Assembly (NCBI GenBank): GCA_004335835.1
Contig: RWJK01000577.1
Span: 54,901-118,900 of the forward strand
Source: Scenedesmus sp. ARA3
Taxonomy: Eukaryota > Chlorophyta > Chlorophyceae > Sphaeropleales > Scenedesmaceae
Direction: 5' to 3'
DNA: 64,000 nucleotides
Each line of letters starts with the position of its first letter. Position 1 is the stretch's first letter. The position numbers were made by a program, and so were the translations under genes. The notes beneath the pieces are model-generated. The model did not search any database. It was not told where the DNA came from and saw nothing but the letters and a program-made list of their open reading frames with translations. Positions 24,054 through 34,918 of the stretch are shown piece after piece.

Positions 24054-26458
24054 TCAAACTGTGTACACCTTGGACTTCAGCACAGCAGCACCATCTGCCT
24101 TCACAAACTTGCAGTTCACCCCTTCTCCATCACTGCCTTCCTGCCATGACCACAGCCGGCTGTTTGCATCTGCAACCGAGTTCACCATGGTGGGGGTCTC
24201 CACACATGCTGGGCTGGTCTCCCACTTCACCTGGACATAGCCCTCGTAGAAAACAGGAGTGCCATCAGCTGCCCGGTATGCGCAGGAGGTCCAGTTTGGG
24301 CCAGATGTCACCACCCACCACAGGCGGCCGTCAAGGTCCTGCGTGCAACAAGAGTAGACTAGCATTTAGTCAGGCCGTAGCACAACACCTGAGAGCCAGC
24401 TGGAAAGCTACAGAAGATTAACATTACGTAGTGCTGAAGCAAGCGAGTGGAAGGCATGCCAGAAGACATACTGCTGCATGCATGGGAGTTGCGCTGCGAT
24501 AGACTGCTTTCATTTTCACAAGTGGTGCACGCACCTGCACTGAGGTGCGCTTGGTGGGAGCACCATCACATACTGTAGAGTTCTCCCAGGAGATGAACAG
24601 CTGGGCAAAGGCTGGGGGTGCAGAGATGACCGGGGCCTCAGTAGCCGCATCTGCAGTGCTGTTTGCGACTGGTGCTGTTGAGTCTGCAAGTGGTGTGGCG
24701 GTGTTGTTTACAGGAACTGCTGCTGCTGGGGCGTTGGTGGCGGGGACAGCTGCTGCAGTGTTGTTGTCTGCTGGAGTTGCTGCTGTGGTGTTGGTGACAG
24801 GAACGGCTGCTGAAACACCGTTGTCTGCTGGAGCTGCTGCTGCTGGGGCGTTGGTTGCAGGGACAGGGCCTGTAGCGGTGGTGTCTGCAGGCAGGGGTGT
24901 TGTGGCAGCGTTGGCTGCAGGAACAGCTGCTGCTGTATCGTTGGTCACAGGGGCTGCTGCCGGTGGAGTGGTGGTTGCAGGAACAGCTGCTGTGGCAGTG
25001 TTGACTGGTGTGTTGGGAGCAGGCGCTGCAGCTGCTGGGGTGGTGGTTGCAGGAACAGCTGTTGTGGCGGTGTTGTCTGCAGGAGGGGCTGTAGTGGCTG
25101 TAGTGTCTGCAGGAACAGCTGCTGCTGGGGCGTTGGTGATAGGGTCTGCAGCTGCTGGGGTGGTGGTTGCAGGAAGAGCTGTTGTGGCAGTGGTGTCTGT
25201 AGGAGGGGCTGTTGTGGCGGTGTTGTCTGCAGGAACAGCTGCTGTGGCAGTGTTGACTGGTGCGATGGTCACAGGGGCTGCAGCTGCTGGGGTGGTGGTT
25301 GCAGGAACAGCTGCTGTGGCGCTGTTGTCTGCAGGAGGGGCTGTCGTGACAGTGTTGTCTGCAGGAACAGCTGCTGCTGGAGCGTTGGTCACAGGGGCTG
25401 CTGCTGGGATGTTGTCTGCAGGAACACTTGCTGCTGGGGCGTTGATGACAGGAGCTGCTGCTGGGGCGGTGGTTGCAGGAACAGCTGTTGTGGCAGTGCT
25501 GTCTGCAGGAACAGCTGCTGCTGGGGCGTTGGTCACCGGGACTGCTGTTGCTGGGGTGGTGGTTGCAGGCAGTGCTGTTGTGGCAGCGTTGTCTGCAGGA
25601 GGGGCTGTTGTGGCAGTGTTGTCTGCAGGCACAGCTGCTGCTGGGGTGGTGGTTGCAGGAACAGCTGTTGTGGCGGTGTTATCTGCAGGAGGGGCTGTTG
25701 TGGCGGTGTTGTCTGCAGGAACAGCTGCTGCCGGAGCGTTGGTCACAGGAACAGCTGCTGCTGGAGTGGTGGTTGCAGGAAGAGCTGATGTAGTGCTGTT
25801 GCCTGCAGGAAGGGCTGTTGTGACGGTGTTGTCTGCAGGAGCTGCTGCGGGGAGGCTGCTGGCAGCTGGTGTGGTGTCCCCAGGGATCATTGGCGGAATG
25901 TCTCCAGGTGCTGCAGTGGCTGCAGCACTGTTGCCTGGGGTTGCTGTGCCTGGGTTGTTGAAGAACACAGGCGAGGTGGTCTGCAACAAGCGACGTGCGA
26001 CGCCTGCAGACAATTTGATTGCGTGGTAACAGCAGCAGCAGGCGGTTTCATGCTGTAAGCTGCATGGCTCAGCATGGCTGGCAGACGTTGGAAAGAACAC
26101 AGAAAGGTGTAAGGAGGTGGCTGGAACTTGCCAACAGCTGGCTGAGGCAGCTGCTCAACGGACCATCAGTAAGGCATGCGGAATCGCTAGGCTTTCACTT
26201 GGCATCGCCACCTGCATGCTCCTTCATGCTTGTAGGAACTGGTAAGTGCTGCTGATGTGCAGACAACACTTCCATAGCCCATCAGCTGAGACTCGCAGCA
26301 GCTGGCACTCTCACGTCAAGGTTGTGTCAACACTATCAGCGCACAGACCACCAATTCTTTCAAGCAGACTCACCAGTTGATGCTCTGGCATCAGGACTAC
26401 ACAGCAGCAATGCTGCCAGAACAAGCAGCAAGGTGCTTTGAGACTTCACGAAAGCCAT
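24054..26458 (-). CDS. Secreted Ala/Pro/Thr-rich repeat protein with a C-terminal Cys/Trp domain
   Basis: Likely a cell-wall or extracellular glycoprotein. Exons on the minus strand: 26458-26374, 26003-24535, 24338-24054, giving 612 residues with phases agreeing. The N-terminus is a clear signal peptide (MAFVKSQSTLLLVLAALLL). Residues from about 35 to 440 are a degenerate array of roughly 12-14 residue units built from NTATTA, PADN, PATTTPAAA and VTNAPAAA. This is mucin-like and rich in possible O-glycosylation sites. The C-terminal part (about 450-612) is different: rich in Trp and Cys (FISWENSTVCDGAPTKR, LWWVVTSGPNWTSCAYR, VQVKWETSPACVE, WSWQEGSDGEGVNCKF), probably a folded binding domain that I cannot name. 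The opposite strand is open for 494 codons only because of the repeat. Confidence 0.75.
24660..25880 (-). repeat. Coding minisatellite of the Ala/Pro/Thr protein
   Basis: Degenerate units of about 36-42 bases, in multiples of three, sharing GTTGTCTGCAGGAACAGCTG-like blocks on the plus strand. Array length probably varies between strains. Confidence 0.8.
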
Positions 26459-28929
26459 GGCCACAGAGGTTGGACGTTTGAGTGGAGGTCAAAAGCACGA
26501 ATAGGCTTCTTGGATGTGAGCTGTTTGTGGAGCAGTAGCTTGATGCTGAGCAGATCTTTGACAGTTGCCTGCAGGGTCAAATTGGGGGACACAGGAGGAA
26601 GTAGCACCAAGGTGATGTCAGGTTGAACAGCAATGAAGCATAGTAGGCCACGGATGGCGATGATTGGTGAAGTCACAAGACAGGAGGGTGCAGGCCAGCC
26701 AGACACCAGCGTGGCAGTACTGCCCATCTAGTGCTGCTGTCAGGACAACTGCCTTGGGGCTTAAGCTGATTCTGCTGCACATGGACGGCATGTGTCTATC
26801 AAACAAAGTGTAAGTCAGTTTGAATAATTGGAAGAGAGGTGTGGCACAGGGAGTCCGATCTGCCCTGCTGCCACATCGCAACGTCCGCCACAACGCAGGT
26901 ACCATATGGTACGCCCTTACCTAAGCACCGTGGATGGAAAACTATGATTCAGATCATTTGATTTCTGCTCAATCAGAGCAGAGATCAATTGGTCGCTGCG
27001 CTGGCAAGGCAGTTGTCGAAAGTGCTGAGTGAAACAGTCGGACGTTCAGTGGCAAGGTTGATACAGAAGTCTGAGAGGAGTATGAAGCGTAGGAAAGAGA
27101 TACAGCGTAAGCCTACTTATAGCCTCATTTGAGGAGGGTTGGTGCTTCAAAGCAACTCAAACATGGTTACTAACACGCACCCTCTGTCTGACTCCCGCAC
27201 AGAGTCGGTGACCGACAGTGCGCCTGGGCGAGCAACGCTGTTCAGAGCGTCATCGAAATTTCTGATCAGTTCAACTAAGATTCGTGTATGAACGACACCT
27301 TTTGATGATCTACTTAAAGGGACACGTGCACTGACCTACTGTCCCGCGCAGCCTGAGCATGACATGCATGCGATGCGTTGCATGTGACGATCAAGCCTGT
27401 TCTTTAGAAGCCTCCTGGCAGAAAGTGCCGTTCATGCGTGCCGTATGTTGCCTTTCCCATCAACAAAATACTGTATGCTGAAAATGTGTGTGTGCTGTAC
27501 AGCGCCAGCTGCGACCGCCAGGACACCAAGTGCCCACCAGCATCTCACCGGCAGCAACCCCCAGCCTCACTATGGTACCAGCTCCATGCAGCTTGCAACA
27601 ATGTGATATACAGCCGTAGTGGTATAAACGCTTCACCTGTTGCATGGACGACAGGTTCCATTTGGTTACAGCAGATGCAGACCCAAACACATTGCACAGG
27701 CAGGTCGCTGTGATTGATGCTGCCAGTTTAAACTGCAATGCTGCCAACACTGACAATGGTGCTGCTGCATTGCCTCAGAGCGCTGCCAGCCCTGTCATCC
27801 AGTACATGGTCAAAAAGTAGTCTTATGCATGGGCCTGGGCAACTGCATCATCAGCACACGCGTGTGGCACACGTGTTGCATGCAAACAGAACAAGATATA
27901 GGAATGAATTGGCTTAAAAGTGCACCAAGATGCAACAGAGATGTGTAGGGCAGCAGCACACTCTCACACTATGCAGTGCCACTACAGCAGTGCCAATACA
28001 GCAGGTTCAGCAAGCGTGCTGGCTTGCCGCGGTGTGTCGTACTCAACAGCAGCATTGCCAAGCGCTTGGCAGTCTGCTAGCGGTCTGCATAAACAGCAAC
28101 TCCATAAGCTGTCATGCGCAACCAGGGTACATTGCCGAGAAAAGGACACGGCAGGTGATGCACTGGACCAAGTGCAGGGCTAAAAACCATCCAAGCGCAA
28201 ATCATACGCAGCATCACAACATGCGGCTACCAAGCATGCTGCAGGCAGTTGCCGCTGCTGTTGGTGGCGCTGAAATGCAAGGTTGAGCCTGATCAAACTG
28301 CCATGCGTCCATTTCACTGCAAGTCCTGGAGCAGCCTGCACACCAACCATCTAGCGCATAAAAGAAGCAAGTGACCACTCCAAGCTGCACAGCAGCACTG
28401 CATCATGCCGCTGTGGTAGACCACAGCCCAGGCAATTCAGTCATTGCACCCAACCATGCATGTATCAGCTGCCAATACAGACGTGCCTTGCAAACGCACA
28501 AACACAGCAACTGTACAAGCACCGTGATTGGTTGAAGCTCTGCACTCATGCCTCAGGCTCTTGAATGATAAGGCTTGCTGCAACCCTCCTGCAAGTGTTG
28601 ACAGCGACTTGCTGCTGCACACAGCTGCCGCTCTTTGAAGTGAAAGCTTTTGCCATGGTTAACCTGCCAAAACATACAAAAGTGTGCAGTGTCCACCAGC
28701 GGGACCTAGGCATGCAATCCACAGTGTTTCCTGCAAGCTCTTGTCCTTCCAGCACAGTGTACCTGACCACAGTACTTCACACCATCATTGCCGCGTGCAG
28801 TCAAAACACACTCCGTTGACCCACATATCCCACCACATGACCCCAAGTCCCGTGCAGCTCCCCCGGTCAACTCCAACAGCAGCACTCAACACTGCTGAGT
28901 CATCAGGACAGCAGAGCAGCAAGTGCTGC
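26459..28929. other. 2.5-kb region between the secreted protein and urea carboxylase genes
   Basis: Both flanking genes read leftward, so this holds the secreted-protein promoter and the urea carboxylase 3' region. The 26941-27310 part is less GC-rich. The only coding hint is the small frame at 27644-27820. Confidence 0.35.
27644..27820 (+). CDS. Possible small ORF or terminal exon
   Basis: 58 codons from ATG to TAG, ending VIQYMVKK. From about 27703 it could also be a last exon after an acceptor (CAGGCAG). The composition is plausible for protein (DAASLNC, NTDNGAAALPQSA) but I recognise no family, and no upstream exon joins convincingly. It may well be chance. Confidence 0.15.
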   Translation: MDDRFHLVTADADPNTLHRQVAVIDAASLNCNAANTDNGAAALPQSAASPVIQYMVKK

Positions 28930-31900
28930 TCACTTTGCCTCCTCGATGACGACCAGCAGCTGCCCTGCATGAGTCATTGCCCCTTGCACCACGCGCAGTG
29001 CCGCAACCTTTCCTGCAACAGGTGCAACCACAGGGCTCTCCATCTTCATTGCTTCCAGCACCATCAGCGTCTGGTCCTTGCTGACCTCGTCACCAACTGC
29101 CACCTTGATGTCCCACACGTTGGCAGTGAAGGCAGCAGCAACCTGCACACCAAAAGGCAGCAGCAGGAGAAGGGCTCGTGCGTGAGTGCCATGGTGCAGA
29201 GGCTGCTGTGAGGGGTTGCCTGCATCTTTGTTCTTGTGCAGTATGCAAAACAAGGATGCTTGCAGGACAGCCAAAGGCATGGGCTGCACCAGTGCCTGCA
29301 AGCAGCCAGCACAACTGCCAGCGGCATTGTTTGCAGGACAGGCGATAAGCCTGCCTGCAGGAGAGCCGGTGCAGCTTCTTGCGGCTGTGCCAGCAGTAGC
29401 CAAGCAAATACTGCCCTGCATGCTGTTGCTTCTCCGAATGCGCCCATCGCTGCTGCACTTCCTCCCTATCTTTGGCATTGATCTGCTTTGCACAACTGCT
29501 CCTGCTGCTTTCCACACGGTTACAGCATCGCCTCACCTTGACCAGGCCTGGTGCATCAAACACCTTCTCATCCTCGTCCTCCTCCAGCAAGTTGCCGATG
29601 CCCTGCCTGACGCCATGCACACTGCTCTCGCCACCCTCTGCTGCCTTGGCTGTTGCTGCTGCCTCCAGGCGAGCCAGACTTTCCTCCTCCAGCTGCAGCT
29701 GCACCCCCATTGCTGTGCGCTGCTGCGCCTTCCAGGCAGCGATCTCATCAGGCATGGCTGCAGGGATTAAGATGACGAAGCAGTGGGAGCAGCGGGCAGC
29801 AGGCAGTTGATGAGTCACGCATGGGCGATGACAGCAAGGCGCGCAGCAACTGTTTGAGACAGCTTGCGCAGCATAGCAAGTAGCTAACACAACAGGCCAA
29901 AGCATGTACATGTACGCTGAAGCCTAGCTGTTGAGGGAGCCTGGAGCAGGGTGCACTGACGCAGCACTTCGCCATGAGCTGCCGTGGCAGTGTCAGCGTA
30001 CCTTCATGTTGCTGCTTGCAGGAAGCACCAACAGAAACAGCTGGCGCACTCACTTGCGAGCATATCATTGTACTGCGCCATGCTGAAGGTCTTGTGCTCG
30101 ATGTCGATGTTGTACTGCCCGTTCTTGAAGCGCTCGCGCAGGTCCTCCAGCTCACTCTCCGACACCTCAAAGAAGCGCACCTGCGCGTAGCAAGACACAG
30201 CGTTGTATGATTACTTCCTGCTCCGAGGTGGCACAAGTCATGGTATTTGAAATGCTTGCAGACGCCGAGGCTGAAAAGCTACACCAGCCTGTGCTGCTGG
30301 ACGTCCTTGGCAAGCAGCAGCAGAGGACAAACACTGCTGCTTATCCTGCTTGCTGCCGCCTTCCACCCGCCCTGTGTATCCCGAGGTGCAGACGCCATCT
30401 TACAACGCACATGCCATGGTTGGCAAAGCAGGGTGAGTACACGCAATCACCCCACCCTGCTGCAGCCGCACCTGGTCAAAGAACTCCAGCAGCCACGGCT
30501 TCTGCGCTGTGAAGGGCCCCGCGCGGCCAAAGCTGTTCCATATGGGCAGCGTCCGGCCCACCAGCTGGTAGCCACCTGGGGAGTCCATGGGGTAGATGCT
30601 GCAGGGAGGAGCGGGAGTAGCAAGGATGAGAATAGCGAAGATTCACAATACATAGCCGCGGGTGCAAAGGCGTGTACGGGGCAGGAAGGTACTGTAGAAG
30701 CTGTGCACGGCTGCGCAGCGTGCTACGTTTTACTGCCATGTGTAAAACAGTCTTGCAACGGCGAAGCAGTTGGCAGCGCACTGGCCAAGGCTTCTCACAC
30801 ATGGCGAGTGGCTACTAGAAACTGAAAAGGCTGTATTGCTGAATGAAGTTTGTCCAGCTGTCTGTTGCAGTTATTACTCCTTTTGCTCACCACATGTAAC
30901 TTCCGCCAATGCCTGCATGCAACAAGCAGCGAGTGCAGCAGCAGGAGATGCCAACTCTGTCAGTTGTCTGATTGTGGATATACGTTGTTGAAGCGTGCCA
31001 TGATCCCTTGAAGATGACACAAGCAGCACCCACGATGCTTGCTACGCTATAAGCAGCTCACATCCTCATGCCTGTCATCCATCGCAAAGCAGCAGATCCC
31101 CTGCTGGGCGGCAGGCACGTGCTGCAGCAGCACTCACCCACTGTGCCCTCATGAGTGAAGGTGCGTGCAGGGTTCATCTTGGAGGTGACCAGCCGGTGCA
31201 TCGGGTTGACCGGCACTGCACAGGGTGCACCCAGGTACACATCACCCAGGCCCAGCACGAGGTACGACGCCTCAAAAACAATGCGGCGCACCTGCAGGGC
31301 AACATGCAAAGCAAGGCAAGCCGGTCAATGCCTCGTTAGCGTATGAGATCGTACTATACACCAAAAGTTGAACGAGAGCGCTTGTGGCGGGCGGCGTTGG
31401 ACACTGGAGCAGCTTGCAGCGCAGCCGCTGCTGTAGCTGCATTCCTGCGGCTGCTGCACCCTTAAACACAGCTCTTACAAAGGCGCTGGGTTCTGCAGGG
31501 CACTGCTAGCTGCTGCAGCCGCTGCATGAGGTATGCTGCATGCCATGCATGGCATGTGGCTGCATGTAGGAACAGCACTCACATCCTCCTTGCTCTCCAG
31601 GCCGTTGTTGTTGGCAATGTACTGGATGTTGCTGGGAAGGTAAGGCGCCTCAGCACGTGCACTCTTCATGTACTTCTGCAGGGCCTCAGCGGTCCACCTG
31701 GCAGCAGCAGCAGCAGTGACGTCATGTGGTGCGTGGCGATACCTTGTGACTCTACTGCACACCAGCAGCAGCTACCAAGCCACTTCCACATGTTGCAACT
31801 GCGCATCAACAGCAACCGCTAAGCCACCATACCCTGCTGCGTTTGCCCACCCCCCGCAGCAGCTGCAAGATGACAGCATGTGTGCATCTTCTGCACACAC

Positions 31901-33332
31901 ACAGTTGGCTGACGCAGTCTGACCGCAGGTTGTCGCCGCACCCAGCCTGCTCACCTCTCCTCAAAGGCCATGGGCAGGTGCAAGTGTCACACCTTTTCTC
32001 ACTCTCTGAATCTGCACTACTCAGCTCTGACCTAGCAGCAGCCGCCGGTCCACCCCTCACCTCTCCTCAAAGGCCATGGGCAGGTGCACCACCCTGCTGG
32101 GCAGCACCATGTGGGCCACATCCCCAATGTGTGCGTCAGCGCTACTGATCAGGCCCAGCAAGCTCGGCAGCGACAGCTTCCTTGCATCATACTCAATCAT
32201 GACGCTGCGCACGCCTGCGTTGGTCTCCACCAGGCCGGCCACGTTGCGCGCCGCGAGCTGCTGCTCCAGGCAGTGAATGCGCGCGCGCAGGTTCAGGTCC
32301 AGCTCCATTGGCCCATATTCGACCTGCACGTACCTGCAGTCACGCAATGAAAACAAGTTGCGTTTACTTCAAAAAGCTACTTGATATGCATGTGTTGTGG
32401 GTGTCATTCCGGGGCGGATGACCTGGGGTGCGTGACAGATTGCAGTGAGTTGCTGCCTGCCTGCAGCCTCTGACATGGCACACCAACAACACCACATAAC
32501 TGCACACATGCTGCCTGTCAAGCTCCATTTCATTAGCCCTTGCTGCTACTGCCGCTGCTGCTGTTCCACCATTCGCCTCACCTGTCACCCGCCAGGCGCA
32601 CCAGCAGGCCAGGATGGCCCTCTGTTGCCTCCTGCCTCACCAGCACAGGTGCAGTGGGAGGCATGGCAGGCACCTCAGGCTTCAGGCCAGCCAGGCTGGC
32701 CTCTGCTGCCTCGAGTGTGGTTGCGCCGCGTGCCAGGTCAGTGAGTGTGTTTACCAAGGCGTCTGTCATAGTGATGGCTTTGAAGGCCTCCTCAAGGGTG
32801 ATGGCCTTGAACCTGATGTTGTCGTTGGGGCGCACCTGTGGGTGGGAGGTGGTGTGTGTGGGGCGTTGAGCAGCAGGGTGAGTTCCGAATGTGCAAGTTT
32901 GAGGCGAAGGGCTGTTTGCGCTACTGCAGCTGCCCTGGTTGCAGCTGCCGCACCATCGCACCACCTGCAATGCCGCCATGCATGACTCGGGCTCGAGTTC
33001 ATGTCGGCTGAAAGGCAGGGTGTGCGCCTGCACTTGTAACTGTGTTCTGCCCTCCCACCTGGCCAATCTTCCAGAGCTCCATTGACACAATGCCGCACAT
33101 GCAACACCATGCCCAGGCCGCCCTGGTGCACTAACAAAATGCCCACATCTTGTCTTGCTGCTGTCTTCCTAGCTGTCTTCCTAGCTGTCTTCCTAGAAGC
33201 TGCCACCCACCTGGCCGATCTTCCAGAGCTCGGTTGACACGATGGTGGCTGCGCACACGAAGCCTCCCAGGGAGGGGCCGTCCACCATGAGGATGACAGG
33301 CATGTCGCCAGTGAAGTTCACGGTGCCGATGG

Positions 33333-33385
<53 letters not shown>

Positions 33386-33538
33386 GGCCGCAGGGCAGGG
33401 CAGGGTCAGTAACCAGCCGTTACTTTGTCATGTGAAAGGCTACACCTACTAGGTAGGCAGCACTGTTTGTGTGATGTCGGGGTGGCATGCATCCAGCCAA
33501 GCAAGCAGGTCACATATCTTGACAGCAGGGGCAGCGCA

Positions 33539-33569
<31 letters not shown>

Positions 33570-34883
33570 ACCATAGGTGTGGTCGTGCACGTTTGAGGGG
33601 TGGCTGCCACCCTCGCCGCCATCTGTGCGTGTCCAGGTGGGGCGGGGGCCGTTCAGGCGCACACCCAGCCTGCAAGCAGCACCCAAACACACGAGATTCA
33701 GGGATGCCTGGAGCACCCAAGTGTTTTCTGATTTCTTTTCAGCCCTACAAGCCGCTGTAGTCAACCCAATCATTAGGCATGGCCCTTCACCAGATACCAA
33801 GCAATGCATATCGTCAGAAGACGGCCAAGGAGAAAAAAGACCAGCGCCAGCTCACCTGTTGCTGTTGTAGTGCACCTGGTAAGGGCTGCTGTAGAACACG
33901 TCAATGGAGCCGTTGGTGAAGTAGTCTGGGTTGGCGTGGGGGCCTGGCAGCACACCCACCACCACTGTGTTCTCCTCACGGGACACCTCGTGCACAGCAC
34001 CTGCAGCAGCAGCAGCAGCAGCAGGCGCAGTCAGCAACATCCTTTGTTCCTCAGTATCAAACACAAATTCCAACAGGCTGCTGCCGCCAAATAGCAGGTC
34101 ATAAGAAACTCACCCGAACAGTGCCATGCAGGATGTAGCTGCATTGCTGACTCATGAGTATGGAGAAACAGCCAAACTGTGACAGGTAAGATGCACTGCA
34201 GTTTGTGGCACACAGGCCTCAGCCCCCACCTGCGTACTTCTCCCTCCAGCCCTGCGGCAGCGCCAATGGCTTGAGGCCTGTGGGGGCAGCACCGATGGGC
34301 AGCGAGTCACCAGGGCGCAGGTACCTGCACACAATGTCACCAGGCAGGCAAGCACGCAAACAATGATAAGTCAGTGCTGATGTATGATTTTGAGGCAAGC
34401 CCAGCAGATGCAGCTTGCATCGCTGCCACATGCAATTATCTGAAATGTGAGCCACAACAGGAACAACACATGTTCTGTGACCAGAAGGGGGGCAGTGCAG
34501 CCCTACAAGTTTTGCCAACCCACTGACTTACTACTCACCAACAACACCGGTGCTGCCCCTACTGCTGCTGCTGCTGCAACCACCCACATAGCCATTGCTC
34601 ACCTGCCCTGGTAGCCTCCAAAGTTGCCGTTAGGGAAGGTGCTGCGTGAGCCCAGGTACAGCGGCACTTCTCACCCACCGCTGCTGCTGCTGCTGCTGCT
34701 GCTGCCTGCATCTAATACCCACCTGCCCTGGTAGCCTCCAAAGTTGCCATTAGGGAAGGTGCTGCGCGAGCCCAGGTACAGCGGCACCCCTTTGTCCCCG
34801 CTGCTGCTGCTGCTGCTGCTGCTGCTGCCTGCATCCCCACTGCTCACCTGCCGTGGTACCCACCAAAGTGCCGCAGCGAGAAG

Positions 34884-34918
<35 letters not shown>

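Noticed and set aside
24545..26029. 494-codon Ala/Val/Gly frame on the plus strand
   Set aside because: It is the shadow of the Ala/Pro/Thr repeat on the other strand; the minus frame has a signal peptide, spliced ends and a non-repetitive domain.
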